A stretch of 64,000 bases of DNA. Source: Zygnema cylindricum. Lineage: Eukaryota > Streptophyta > Zygnematophyceae > Zygnematales > Zygnemataceae. Positions 33,064 through 43,990 of the stretch are shown in pieces. Positions within the stretch are counted from its first letter, which is position 1, and each line of letters starts with the position of its first letter. The notes beneath the pieces are model-generated. The model worked only from the letters and a program-made list of their open reading frames with translations, did no database searches and was not told the origin of the DNA. The stretch is from contig JBBHKE010002481.1 in assembly GCA_037447655.1 (NCBI GenBank), forward strand, positions 174,314 to 238,313, in the 5' to 3' direction. The position numbers and the translations under genes were made by a program.

Positions 33064-34368
33064 TTTCTATGGGCTCCATTGCCACACAAAATTCGCAGGT
33101 CCAAAGGAAGCTAATCTAGATAGTGTCGACTCCAAGTTTATATAAACCCAAATGATTCACCACTTGACAATCAGAAACCCATTATAGCTTCATCCTTGTG
33201 AAACAAGATTTTCTGTGTGCTCAGTTCCACCATAGAATGCAAAGTTAGAATATGAGATTTGGACACATTCACCCACTTTGACTTTCCATTAGAAATAAAG
33301 CCACCCAGGCAAGCAAAGACTCTGACCGACTACACCCTTGTGTAGCTTGAGCTTCCCTGAGTCTGCAGCAACAAGAATAACTAAAATTGGTCAACTGAGT
33401 TCATTGTTATTGCTCGCCAAAGTTTTCCTTTTATAGAGATGCTCTTTGGGAGAGAGGTGGCTACCTACCCGAAATATTCTAAGTCCTAAACACCTCTGTA
33501 AACCCTCTAGTACTGAGGTAGGTACTAATCACATCACTATATAGTATATAAAGGTACAGGTGTCGGTGTAACTTTTGTACGGCCATCGTACGACATGGCT
33601 AAAATGTCAACACATGTTTTTTCCAGATTCGCTCTTATAATCTCAGGAATTCATGCCTCCAAATCTTATCTCTCCACGAGGCGCCATGTCATGCCACGTT
33701 AGGAAAATGGTACCAGACAAGAAAGTAAAGGTGCCAGAGTACTTTCTGTACGGACATTGTACGATATTGCCATATTGCGACATTTGTCACATCCGGATTT
33801 GTTGTGTTCTGTTCCGAAGATTTCGCAACCCGTATGATGTCACCACGTGTCACTTGGAGTGGTGACGTTCGCAAACGGCCAAATTATCCTTTCCGCACAC
33901 CGGCGCTAACCATGGCCGTCCGATTTATATCGTCATTTATTACAGACCGTCGAAACAAATGTCCGTACTATTTGTTTCGTCCGGTACTAAAAGAACAATT
34001 GTTTCTTTGTCCTATATAGCGTAATCCAGTTAAATTAAAAACCCTACATGTAGCTATTTAAATACCTTTCAAACCCTATATGTCCCAGCACTAGTCATAG
34101 ACTAAATGGATAAGGCTAATGGCTGTGGGTGACTTGACGGACGGTAGGTTCCTGGATCAAGTCCTGGGTCCGTCAATTACTATTCGGTAAGTCTACCCAC
34201 TTTTCCCCCTGTCTTCTCTAGAGAGCTTAGGTAGCTATGGCTCTAGCTCCCTCTCCAGCCTTTAGTGACTACAACAAGTGTGGGGGCTTAAAGAAGGGAT
34301 TTAGAGGCAGACTGCCCTGCTCTTTTCCTATCCTAAATAAAGACCTAGAAAATAGTCAAATATCAACA
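33064..34368 (-). repeat. El6 3' LTR
   Basis: About 1305 bp ending TATCAACA. It lacks only the last five or so bases of the LTR at its junction with El7. It carries a TATA-type box near 33432 (minus strand) and the tRNA-like module near 34100-34175. Confidence 0.85.
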
Positions 34369-36131
34369 CTCCCCTTATTTTCTAGTCTATTTCCCTTTGC
34401 CTCTTACAAGCAAATAAACAAACATTCCCTTCCCTTTTTCCTTTTCCTCTTTATTTTTCTTTTCTTTTCATAAAACTTTAAGACAACACCATCATATTTA
34501 GTAAGGTTCATTAAATGACATGAAGTAAACATTCCATCAAGTTGATCATATGTTTTATTTAGCATCTCACTTTTCATAAATCCGAGCAAAGATATTATCC
34601 ACCTCATCTCTTTTCCATCAACACAAAAACCGATTTCCCTCTTGTAATTCAACCAGTTAGCCCCATCTCCATTCTGCAAAACACACCCAGATGCTATCCC
34701 TTTTACAGGCACACCTTTATAAATGACATCACTCCCATTAGTGATGTCAAAGCCATTACCCCCAAAAATTGAACTTTCCTCACTCTTTCCCATCAATTTC
34801 TTTCCACTATCACTTTCTATTTTTATTCCCAAAAAATATTTCTTCTCCCCTAAACCTTTCATTAAATATTTCCCTTCTTCCCTATCCTTTAAAACCCCTT
34901 CTAGTTTTACTTCTCCCCTTTCCTTAGAATCTAATGAAGTCTCCCTATTCGACCAGTTTTATGTTTTCAACATATCTATAAAATTATCCTCATTATTTCT
35001 AACTCCCTCAAGTACCTCCTTTTTACTTCCCTTATACCTCCGAAAGCACACTGTTGCCTCCGTGGAATTTTTGTGTGCTTTTCTCTCTTCTCCATTCTAC
35101 CAATGTGAACAAGCTCCAAAATTTCTTCATCCTCTTTCTCCTCTTCCCCTTCTTCCTCCTCATTCACATACCAACTTATAAGTTCTTCTAAACAAAGACA
35201 CTCCTCCATATAGTGACCCGATTTCCTACAAGTGAAGCAATCCCTTTTTTTTTAAAGCTCCCCTTTCTTTTCCTCTCCCTCTCTATCCACCGAAGTTCCG
35301 ATAAGGTTTACCTTTGTCCTTCTTACTCTCATTATGCTTTCGCAAGTCACCACATGCTGTAAATGCACTCACCCTTTCACTTCCCCTACGAAGCTCCAAA
35401 GTGCTTTCCCTCACAAGAATTATCCCCATGGTAATGCTCTAAATCCATGAGGAGACATCCAATCCCTGCATACGGTAAATGATGTCTTCGTACTCATCTG
35501 GGAATTTCATGATTAGTGTATTAATCTTTCTTTCCTCAGATTCTACATATCCCTCACTAGCAAGCTCAATATGTAATGCAGCAATATCATTGCAAAACTC
35601 TATCATGCTACCGCCTTTATACACATAGGCCTCTATTTTTTGTTCTACTAACTGCTGCCTCTGTATAGTCTCACTCTTATAAATCTGAATTAGTTTTTCC
35701 CATATCTCTGAAGACTTCGTTAAGTTTATAAGAGCGATAGCTATGGACTTAGACACATTTCTAAGTATGAGATGCTTTGCTATAGTGTTTTTGTATTCCC
35801 ATGTTTTTTTGTCATTTTTTCACTTTTAATCCCTACAAGTGGTACCGTAGCCGAGAGCCTAGCTCCCCTCACCATAGGTGTCCCTTTATCCTTCTCCCCT
35901 ATTTCCCCTTCCATGGTAAAGATTTTCCCTTCACCTTCCGTCGCATCTGAACCCCGATTGGTTTTTTGGGCAGCCCTAGATTATTCTCTATAGTGAGCTC
36001 CTCCAGAGCTCGGTGGGGGACACCTCACTTAACCCAAAACAATTCACCAAAAGTGCTTTTCGAAAAACAATCCCTCTATTGTAAACTCCCAATAAGTGAA
36101 GTCTGTTCCATCGAACATAGGCACCCTAGAT
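34369..36131 (-). pseudogene. El6 Gag and chimeric RT/RNase H tail
   Basis: Gag: capsid-like frame 35439-35756 (KSETIQRQQLVEQK), CCHC knuckle CFTCRKSGHYMEEC at 35198-35239, acidic part 34976-35190. Tail: frame 34404-34862 with GLGEKKYFLGIKIESDSGK (RT relic) and GFDITNGSDV (RNase H relic, Trp lost), then a Lys-rich end. It is the third copy of the same deleted architecture. Confidence 0.8.
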
Positions 36132-37457
36132 GGTGGGCCCATAACCTGAAATTCTAAAGGCTCCATTGCCACACAGAATTCGCAGGTCCAAAGGAAGCTA
36201 ATCTAGATAGTGTCGACTCCAGGTTTATATAAACCCAAATGATTTACCACTTGACAATGAGAAACCCATTATAGCTTCATCCTTGTGAAACAAGATTTTC
36301 TGTGTGCTCAGTTCCACCATAGAATGCAAAGTAAGAATATGAGTTTTGGACACATTCACCCACTTTGACTTTCCATTAGAAATAAAGCAACCCATGCAAG
36401 CAAAGACTCTGACTGACTACACCTTTGTGTAGCTTGAGCTCCCCTGAGTCTGCAGCAACAAGAATCACTAAAATTGGTCAACTGAGTTCATTGTTATGGC
36501 TCGCCAAAGTTTTCCTTTTATAGAGATGCTCTTTGGGAGAGAGGTGGCTACCTACCCGAAATATTCTAAGTCCTAAACACCTCTCTAAACCCTCTAGTAC
36601 TGAGGTAGGTACTAATCACATCACTGTATAGTACATATAGGTACAGGTGGCGGTGTAACTTTTGTACGGCCATCGTACGACATGGCTAAAATGTCAACAC
36701 ATGTTTTTTCCAGATTCGCTCTTATAATCTCAAGAATTCCTGCCTCCAAATCTTATCTCTCCACGAGGCGCCATGTCATGCCACGTTAGGAAAATGGTAC
36801 CAGACAAGAAAGTACAGGTGCCGTTGTACTTTCTGTACGGACATTATACGATATTGCCATAATGCGACATTTGTCACATCCGAATTTGTTGTGTTCCGTT
36901 CCGGAGATTCCGCAACCCGTATGATTTTACCACGTGTCATCCGGAGTGGTGACGTCTGCAAACCGCCAAATTATCCTTTCCGCGAAATCAGCGCTAACCA
37001 TGGCCATCCGATTTATATCGTCATTTAATACGAACCGTCGAAACAAATGTCCGTACTATTTGTTTCGTCCAGTACTAAAAGTACAATAGTTTCTATGTGC
37101 TATATAGCGTAATCTAGTTAAATAAAGAATCCTACATGTAACTATTTCAATACTTATCAAACCCTATATGTCACAACACCAGTCATAGACTAAATGGATA
37201 AGGCTAACGGCTACGGGTGACTTGACGGATGGTAGGTTCCAGTATCAATTCCTGGGTCCATTAAGTACCTTTTGGTAAGTCTACCCACTTTTCCCCCTGT
37301 TTTCTGTAGAGAACTTAGGAAGCCATGGCTCTAACTCCCTCTCCAACCTTCAATGACTACAACAAGTGTGGGGGCTTAAAGAAAAGAGTTAGAGGCAGAC
37401 TGCCTCTTCTCTATTCATATCCTAAATAAAGACCTAGAAAATACTCAAATATCAACA
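36132..37457 (-). repeat. El6 primer site and 5' LTR
   Basis: The primer site (reverse complement GGTTATGGGCCCACC) is at 36132-36146 and the LTR at 36147-37457, 1311 bp. A TATAAAAGG box lies near 36522 on the minus strand. The tRNA-like module is near 37193-37265. ATAGT follows. Confidence 0.88.
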
Positions 37458-39274
37458 ATAGTCTTTCCCGTGCTCCCCTAGGCCTTTGAGGTAATCCAGA
37501 TCAGTTTTTTCTCTTTCCTTCTCGGACTCTGCCTCCTTTGCATATCACAATCTACGATTTCCTTGACCCTAGTCACAGGTCATGGGAGGTTCCAGCCTAT
37601 ACGGCTGCTCAGTCCACTCTATTCCCTTCTACCTCGCCGGTTCCACATTGGAGGACTGCATATCCCACTCGCAGCTGGCACCAGTGAGTGAACTTTGTGC
37701 AGCAAACACCGGTAAAATACGAGTTAGGCCACTCCCTCATCGTCGATGACAAAATCGCATTTGCTCACGCCATAGAAGCTTTCACTTTCAAGTGTCTTGA
37801 GACGTCGAATTGGAAGTTCGGTTCCAGTCTCACAAAGGCAGAACATGCACTACTAAGTGTTAAGTCACACGTCATATAGACGCGTTTGCTTTCTCCATAA
37901 ATGACCTTGGACGTCATTCTACTTACAAAATGTTAATTGACCTTGAAGACGATCGACCTATCTTTAAGCCGAAACACCGTCTCTTTGAAATGGAATGGGA
38001 GATGGTGGACAAACGATGCGCAGAATTGGAAGAAGCTGGTCTAATCTATCAGTCGGATTCCACCTTTGCCGCCCCCACAGTCATGCCTAGGAAAAAAAAT
38101 TCTGATAGAAATTTTACTGAGCGAAGAATGTGTGGGGACTACCGAGAGCTCTATGCCTGACTTTTCAAGACCGCCACCCTATGCCTCTAGCGGAGGAAAT
38201 ATTTGACCATGTAGGTGGTGCGAAGTATTTTAGCATTCTTGACTTACTTCAAGGGTTTAACCAGATTTAAATCGAGGAAAGAGATCGGCATAAAATTTCA
38301 TTTTGGGGTAGTGATGGTCAGTGGGAATGGGCAGTCATGCCCTTAGGTCTTAAAAACGCACCCGCCGTGTTTCAAAAAGTCATGGATTCGGTGCTGGGTG
38401 GATGTAAATTCGCTCGGTGCTACATCGATGACTTGATAATTGCTTCCGCCACGGTGGAGGAGCACGCCCGTCATATTGAGTGGGTTCTCACCGAGTTAAA
38501 AAAAATCTGGCTGAAGTGTCACCCAACCAAGTGTACTTTCGGTGCAGAGGGAGTGCCCTATCTCAGCCATTTTATTTCGGCTTAGGGCATCACTCCCTTG
38601 GAAGCTAAAGTAGAGGCGATCACCAAACTGTCGGCCCCCACAGATCTCACTAGTCTGAGGGCTTTTCTTGGGCTAGCCAATTAACACCGTCGATTTGTAA
38701 CGAATTTTAGTACGATTGCTTTTCCCCTTAATAACCTTCTCAAAAAAGAAGTGACTTTTGTTTTGGGACTCGCCCAAGTAGAAGCGTTTCAAAAACTGAA
38801 AACCGCCTTTTCCAGCGTTCCCATTTTTCGACCTCTTAACCACAAGCTTCCCTTTTGCCTACAGACTGATTTCGGGAAGCTTGACATTGCGGCCATTTTA
38901 ACGCAAATAGAGTTGAATGGAGAGGAATACATAGGGGCATACGCGAGTCGGAGCAATAATCGAGCTGAATCTAACTACAGTAGTTACGAGGGTGAATATC
39001 TCGCCGTGGTATAGGGAATTGTTCATTTTCGACATTATCTTTACGTCAAGCCATTCACTCTCCTAACTGACCATCAACCCCTTCATTTTTTGATGACCAA
39101 CAATAAGCTTTCAAGGACGCTTGCCCGGTGTGCTTTAATTTTACAAGAGTACGACGTTGAGATCATCCATCGGCCTGGGTTGTTAAGCTTGAAAGTCGAC
39201 AAGATTTCCCGGAATCCACTACCTCAGACCACCGATAACGGGGTCCGGCAAGAATTCGACGAGGACCAAGTACT
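37458..39274 (+). pseudogene. Element G reverse transcriptase and RNase H
   Basis: After a spacer, frame 37930-38160 gives the RT N-terminal part (MEWEMVDKRCAELEEAGLI, RRMCGDYREL). Frame 38337-38585 gives MPLGLKNAPAVFQKVMD and the catalytic YIDD at 38421-38432. RNase H follows in 38751-39014 and 39090-39270 with TDFGKLDIAA, YEGEYLAV and TDHQPL. Stops lie at about 38158, 38267, 38583 and 39012. The motif style is Ty3/gypsy and quite unlike the copia RTs around it. It is cut by LTR-B2. Confidence 0.85.
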
Positions 39275-40431
39275 TGTTGTTTTTGAAATGTTAGTTTCGT
39301 ACTTACGCCACATTTTGTGCGCACGTGACGGTTCGTGCGTAGATTATTACCGAAAATAATGTGGTAGTACAAATGGAGGTTTGAATGGATTTGTGGATTA
39401 AAGGGAGTAATTGAGTGGCTCGGAATACGTTTGCAAATGGACGGCGGATCGCGAAGCGATCCGATGTGAAATGTACGAAATGTTGAATATGTACGCCGCC
39501 GGTACGGAGCGTCTTATTTGGACAAGTGTACTTTATTTGCGAGAGGCGTATTTATTGCAAAGGACGCTGGTTCGGTACAGAAAAGATTTTAATGGTACGG
39601 TTTAATTTCGGCAAGTGGTCCGTGGTACATTTGGAGGGCGGACGGCGTCCGCCGATATTTCCAAAGGATTGCGTTTTTGATGATGTGGTATCAAGTGGAC
39701 CGTACGTATGTGATGTCGGTTCATGACGTGGTTTCATCCTCAAGTGACTAATCAAGTTGATGCCTAGTACGCGGATTTTACGAAAGCGTCGATGTAAATA
39801 TTTGGTTGAACATTGATTTGTCTTTTTGTGAATTAATTATTAGTGTAGATTTACTCACTTTGACATACCTTGAAGTATTCGGGTATACCAACATTAATAG
39901 AGGTAGCTGGTAGATAGCGTACGGCTGATATGCATCCGTACATTCAGCAGTAAGCTCTTGTATATATATTTGTAGGACTTAGTCATTTTAGGACATAGGA
40001 ACTTTTTGGACCAAAACTGTTTATGGTTATTTTTGGTAATTTTATCCGAAGATTACTCTCAAATCTCTTGGCAGAATTGTTTGAAATTCAGCATGTGTGT
40101 TCCTATATATACTCGTAAAATTGTCACATATTTGCAGGCCTATTGTGTGCCTGGTCTGTGTTTTACTTCATTGTGAAGTTAGTCTATTTTATCAAATTTC
40201 TGGCAGACTGTTTTTGTGCAACTTTGAATAGATGATGTGATCTCTATGTTTATTATTTTTGTCTGAAACTTTGTGAGGTTATTCCATAGCCTAGATAATA
40301 TTTTTTAATGTAGTTTCAGCCTGTTTTGTTTATTCTGTTGAATTCTGTGTGAATCCAGAGTTGGCTGTTTTTGGGGTAGTCTGTGGTGCTTCCGAGGGTG
40401 AATCCATGGCTAGAAATGGCTATGGACAACA
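39275..40431 (+). mobile_element. Solo LTR-B2
   Basis: 1157 bp from TGTTGTTTTTGAAATG to TATGGACAACA, flanked by GTACT and GTACC. A TATATATAT box at about 39959-39969 precedes TAGGACTTAG (39973-39982). It inserted between RNase H and integrase of element G. Confidence 0.87.
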
Positions 40432-41790
40432 GTACCTGCCATGTCGGCTCTTTTCTATATCACTTACTGTCTCTCTTCTATTCCTCACCCTCGGCCAGCC
40501 ACAGATCCGTGGCGCGACGGCCCATTAATCCTCTTCCTCTCCTCTCAAACCTTTAGGCCCGATATTACCCCCGAGGAGGAAGACCGAGTAAAGAAACGAG
40601 CCAAAAATTATATGTGGCTCGGCGGATCTTTAGTTCGATTGCTGGCGGAAAGTAGTCATCGGCATTTCCCCCGGCCAACTGAACGCTTGTCCTAAATTGA
40701 GCATAAACATACCGAGCTCGGACACTACATGACCAAGCGCACTCTGAGCCTTGTACACGCACGTTATTGGTGGTCCAGAATGCAAGCAGATGTGGCGGCC
40801 ATTCTCCACAAATGCGCCACATGCGACCGGTTACGCATCTCTTTCTCTAATTGGCAGGTGTATCTACAGCCATTGCCTATAAGAGGATTGTTTTATCGCT
40901 GGTCCGTGGATCTCGATGGATCGTTTCCCTTATTCCGAAAGGGGGAACAATACATCATGATAATGATAGAAAATTTTAGCAAGTGGGTAGAGGTGGTCGC
41001 TCTTCCCCACAAGACCGCTATATTGACCACCGCTGCTTTTTAAGAGCACATTCTCATGCGTTATAAAGCTCCTGCGGAGGTTCATACGGACCAGGGTACA
41101 GAGTTATGAGGGGAATTTCAAGAGATGTTGGATGAAGATTTAATTGATCATCGCCGGAAGAGTCATGATCACCCAGAAGCTGATGGCTTGACGGAACGAG
41201 CTGTCTAGACTTTCAAGCAGGCTCTGCGAAAGCATTAATTCGAGAAACACATCTCCGTCTGGGACGAATCCTTGGGCTATATCGCCATAGGATATCGGAT
41301 GTCCGTGCAAGCTAGCTTGGCTAATTTCAGCCCGTACTATATTCTCTTCGGTCGATCACCCTTGCTCAGTCAGAATATTTAGAAAGGGACAAGCTTACCT
41401 TTGCCTCTAATGTCTGACGCAATATTTTTGGAAAAACTTACCCGACGTGCTTTACTTTTCGCCAAAGAGATACCTATGGCTTTTGACAGTTTGCAAATAG
41501 CCCTGCATAAAGAAACTTTAAGGTTCGCCACCATGCGGAGTGGCAATTACAAGCCACAACACGAATCTTACTTGGTGGGTGATTACGTGTACCTCCGACG
41601 ACAATCGTTCGATACTTTGGACACAAATGTTTCACTACACATTCTTCGTGTGGGGAAAATGGATGCTAATGGGATGTTTGGTTTGCAGGGTGCGAATACA
41701 AGGACAATTCGAGAGCATACGAAGAATTGTGCACCTTATTACTTATTGGATATGTCACAGGTTATGGATCCGATGAGGATTGCTATCACA
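40432..41790 (+). pseudogene. Element G integrase
   Basis: The zinc-binding HHCC region lies near 40705-40830 (GHYMTKRT ... CATCD). The catalytic core has SVDLDGSFP near 40903, HTDQGTE (Asp at 41089) and GLTERAV (Glu at 41194), giving a D,D-about-35-E spacing. The C-terminal part runs to about 41720 with NYKPQHESYLVGDYVYLRR, a typical gypsy integrase end. Stops at 40693, 41041, 41107 and others make it dead. A PHD finger follows. Confidence 0.87.
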
Positions 41791-41802
41791 GAGGCGACGG
41801 AA

Positions 41803-41937
41803 TGTACCATCTGCAGGCGAGCAGACGGCGAGACTTAAATGCACTTGTGTGACCATTGCAACCAAGGGTTCCACATGGAGTGCTTAGTTCCTCCATTGGA
41901 GGCTATGCCAGCTGGCCGATGGTTCTGCCATGGTTGT
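41803..41937 (+). pseudogene. Element G PHD finger at integrase C-terminus
   Basis: A Cys4-His-Cys3 zinc finger with all eight metal ligands: CTIC, CDHC, GFHMEC and WFCHGC. One stop (TAA, 41836-41838) lies between the first and second Cys pairs. PHD fingers read the histone H3 tail. At the end of an integrase it takes the place of the chromodomain of chromoviruses and could direct insertion to certain chromatin; that role is inference. Confidence 0.85.
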
Positions 41938-41977
41938 CGTGAGCTGCCGACGGTTTTGACCGGTTCCTCCGCATGCT

Positions 41978-42033
41978 TAAAAGTTAGGGGGGTGAATTAT
42001 GGGGTGTATCTCAGTCTAGGGGAGTATTCTTCT
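41978..42033 (+). other. Element G polypurine tract and possible 3' LTR start
   Basis: The purine run AAAAGTTAGGGGGG is followed by TGAATTATGGGG. This may be the 3' LTR start, cut after about 42 bp by El8. The 5' LTR is outside the window, so it cannot be checked here. Confidence 0.4.
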
Positions 42034-42936
42034 TGTTGAAAAGAGGTAATTAATAGTTCACTTCTATATTCTAGTTAGAATGTTAAGAGAGAGAAAGAGA
42101 GAACTAAAGGCACGCCATGGCTGCCGCGTCATTTAGAAAGAGGCAGAATGAAATATAGGGTATTTTACTATATGTAGTAAAATACTGCCTCTGGCCGGAT
42201 TTGAACTGGGGTCTACACTCTACTACTTTGACCTAAGCCTTATCCATTAAGGCACTAGTGAAACGATATATGTGCTACGTTTTACGCATATTGATCTATT
42301 TATTAAACGGACTAATTAACAGCAGACTAACGAAAACACGCATTAATCAATTCATGCATGAAAGCGAATCGAAGCCGCATAAATACAAATGATCGGACGG
42401 CCATAATTGCAGCCGCCATCCGCAATAAACTTTTGGCGGCCTTTGGGGATAACGTCACGCAACGCCACGTGGCACCATATTATTGGATATCGGAGAAGAT
42501 GGGAGGAGGAACTATGGCTCCCATTTTGACAGACATCACTTTGAAAGCCATGTCGTACAATGGCCGTACAATAATTACATCGCCTAGTGTACCTTCTTGT
42601 ACTATATAGTGTTTCTATTGGACTAGGGTTTAGTAGTAGGCAGTCCTAAGTAGGCAGACCACGAATTAGTGAAATTTAGGTACCTCTCTCTAAAAGAGCT
42701 TGTAACTATAAAGGTCATCTATGACCATCCATAACTTACTCCTCAAGGGAGCAAATTTAGTGATTCTTTTTGCGTTTGACTCAGGGGAGTCTTGTCCTCA
42801 CAATGGTGAGAATGGTCTGAATATTTGTGTGCCTGGAAGGCGCTTATTCAGCGGGAAAGTAGAAGGGGAAAATATTATCCTAGAGGCTTTACATAGGCTG
42901 CTCATTCTCTGGGTCAATCGAGACCACAAAATTGCA
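42034..42936 (+). repeat. El8 5' LTR (family A5)
   Basis: Starts TGTTGAAAAGAGG and ends AAATTGCA. It is shorter (903 bp) and divergent, but has the antisense tRNA-like module (42184-42255), a G-box near 42465, and the U5 stem-loop CTCAC/GTGAG (42797-42810). The primer site at 42937-42951 is decayed (ATAGGCCCACC end kept). Confidence 0.8.
42184..42255 (-). other. tRNA-like module in El8 LTR, most tRNA-like copy
   Basis: On the minus strand it reads GCCTTAATGGATAAGGC, very close to the D-arm/A box of plant tRNA-Arg, then GTTCAAATCC, a B box. The T-stem pairs poorly and no clear anticodon arm is seen, so a working tRNA is unlikely. Confidence 0.55.
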
Positions 42937-42951
42937 TGATATAGGCCCACC

Positions 42952-43990
42952 CTCTAGAGTGCCCGTATTTGATGGATCAGACTTTCTTTAATGGGAAATG
43001 ATGATGGAGGGAGAACTATTTGAGAAACACGTATGGGGCATAGTGTCCGGAGAAGTTCTATGCCCACCTCCACTTGGGTTTGGAGGAACGCGATTTTTTA
43101 GCACCTCCGCCTCTACAGTAGGTAGAACAGCTGCCACCATCACTGAGGATGAAGACGAGGAAGGAGAGGAGATTGTCATGGAAGGAGATATGGGAGGAGT
43201 TGCAACTTAAGTGACACCATTGCCGTAGGCGATACGGGCAGTAGCACCACCACCAACGGCGACAAGGTTTCAGATAGAAAGATCAAAGTATGAAAAGTGG
43301 AACTACAAAGACAAGGTTGCTAAGCTCTTAATTCTTAAAAATGTAGCAAAGGGCATTGCCATTTCCCTTATGCATGTTAAATCTTCATCTCAGATTTGGA
43401 TATCACTAGTTAACAAATATAAGAGTGGATCATTGCAGTAGCAACAGTTGGTAGACAGCAATATTGCAGCTTATACTTATAAGGGAGGAAGCATGAAAAA
43501 TTATTGCAATGATTTAGGAGCATTATTTGGAGAGCTAGAGAGTGCAGGTGACTCATGGTCCGAGAGACAAAGAGTGAACACATTAATGATGAAACTACCT
43601 GAAGAGTATGATAATATCATTTATCAATTATTGGACATAGGAGATAAGAATTGGAATTGGGATGACACAGTGGGAATGATTTAAGTGAAAGAAAGCACCA
43701 TAGAGCTTAGGAGAGGGAGTCCAAGTGTTTAAGCATTATATGCAAGAGCTGATTGGCGGAAGCGTGATGAGGAGAGAGAGAAAGATCCCTATCGAAACTT
43801 TGGAGGAAGAGGATAAGGAGGGGGCGGATTTGAAAGACAGGGGAGAGGAACTTTTTGAGGAGGATTATGTCACTTGTGGAAGAAATCGGGACACTACATG
43901 GCAGATTGTGGCAAACTTGCAGATCTTAGACTAAAAGAGGGGCAAGGGACCTCATGAAATGGAGGAAAGAAAAAGGCTTTCCTAATTGAA
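42952..43990 (+). pseudogene. El8 Gag
   Basis: It carries the family signature (GPPSRVP, then FDGSDF and WEMMMEGELFEKHVWGIVSG) and a capsid part at 43448-43684. The CCHC knuckle near 43866-43910 has its second Cys changed to Trp. Stops lie at about 43208, 43439 and 43682. Gag of the autonomous type, closer to El1/El7 than to the gag-plus-tail group. Confidence 0.78.

Larger units (their letters stand above)
25974..37457 (-). mobile_element. El6: gag-plus-tail family A element, holds El7
   Basis: Target duplication ATAGT at 25969-25973 and 37458-37462 in element G. 5' LTR 36147-37457, primer site 36132-36146, coding 34369-36131, 3' LTR 33064-34368. An extra 245-bp copy of the 3' LTR end (25974-26218) and El7 (26219-33063) lie at the low-coordinate end. 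The duplication shows that the outer ends belong to one insertion. Confidence 0.85.

Noticed and set aside
1-42033. A bacterial-style operon on the + strand
   Set aside because: Collinear domains are those of one gypsy polyprotein; no ribosome sites or bacterial genes are present.
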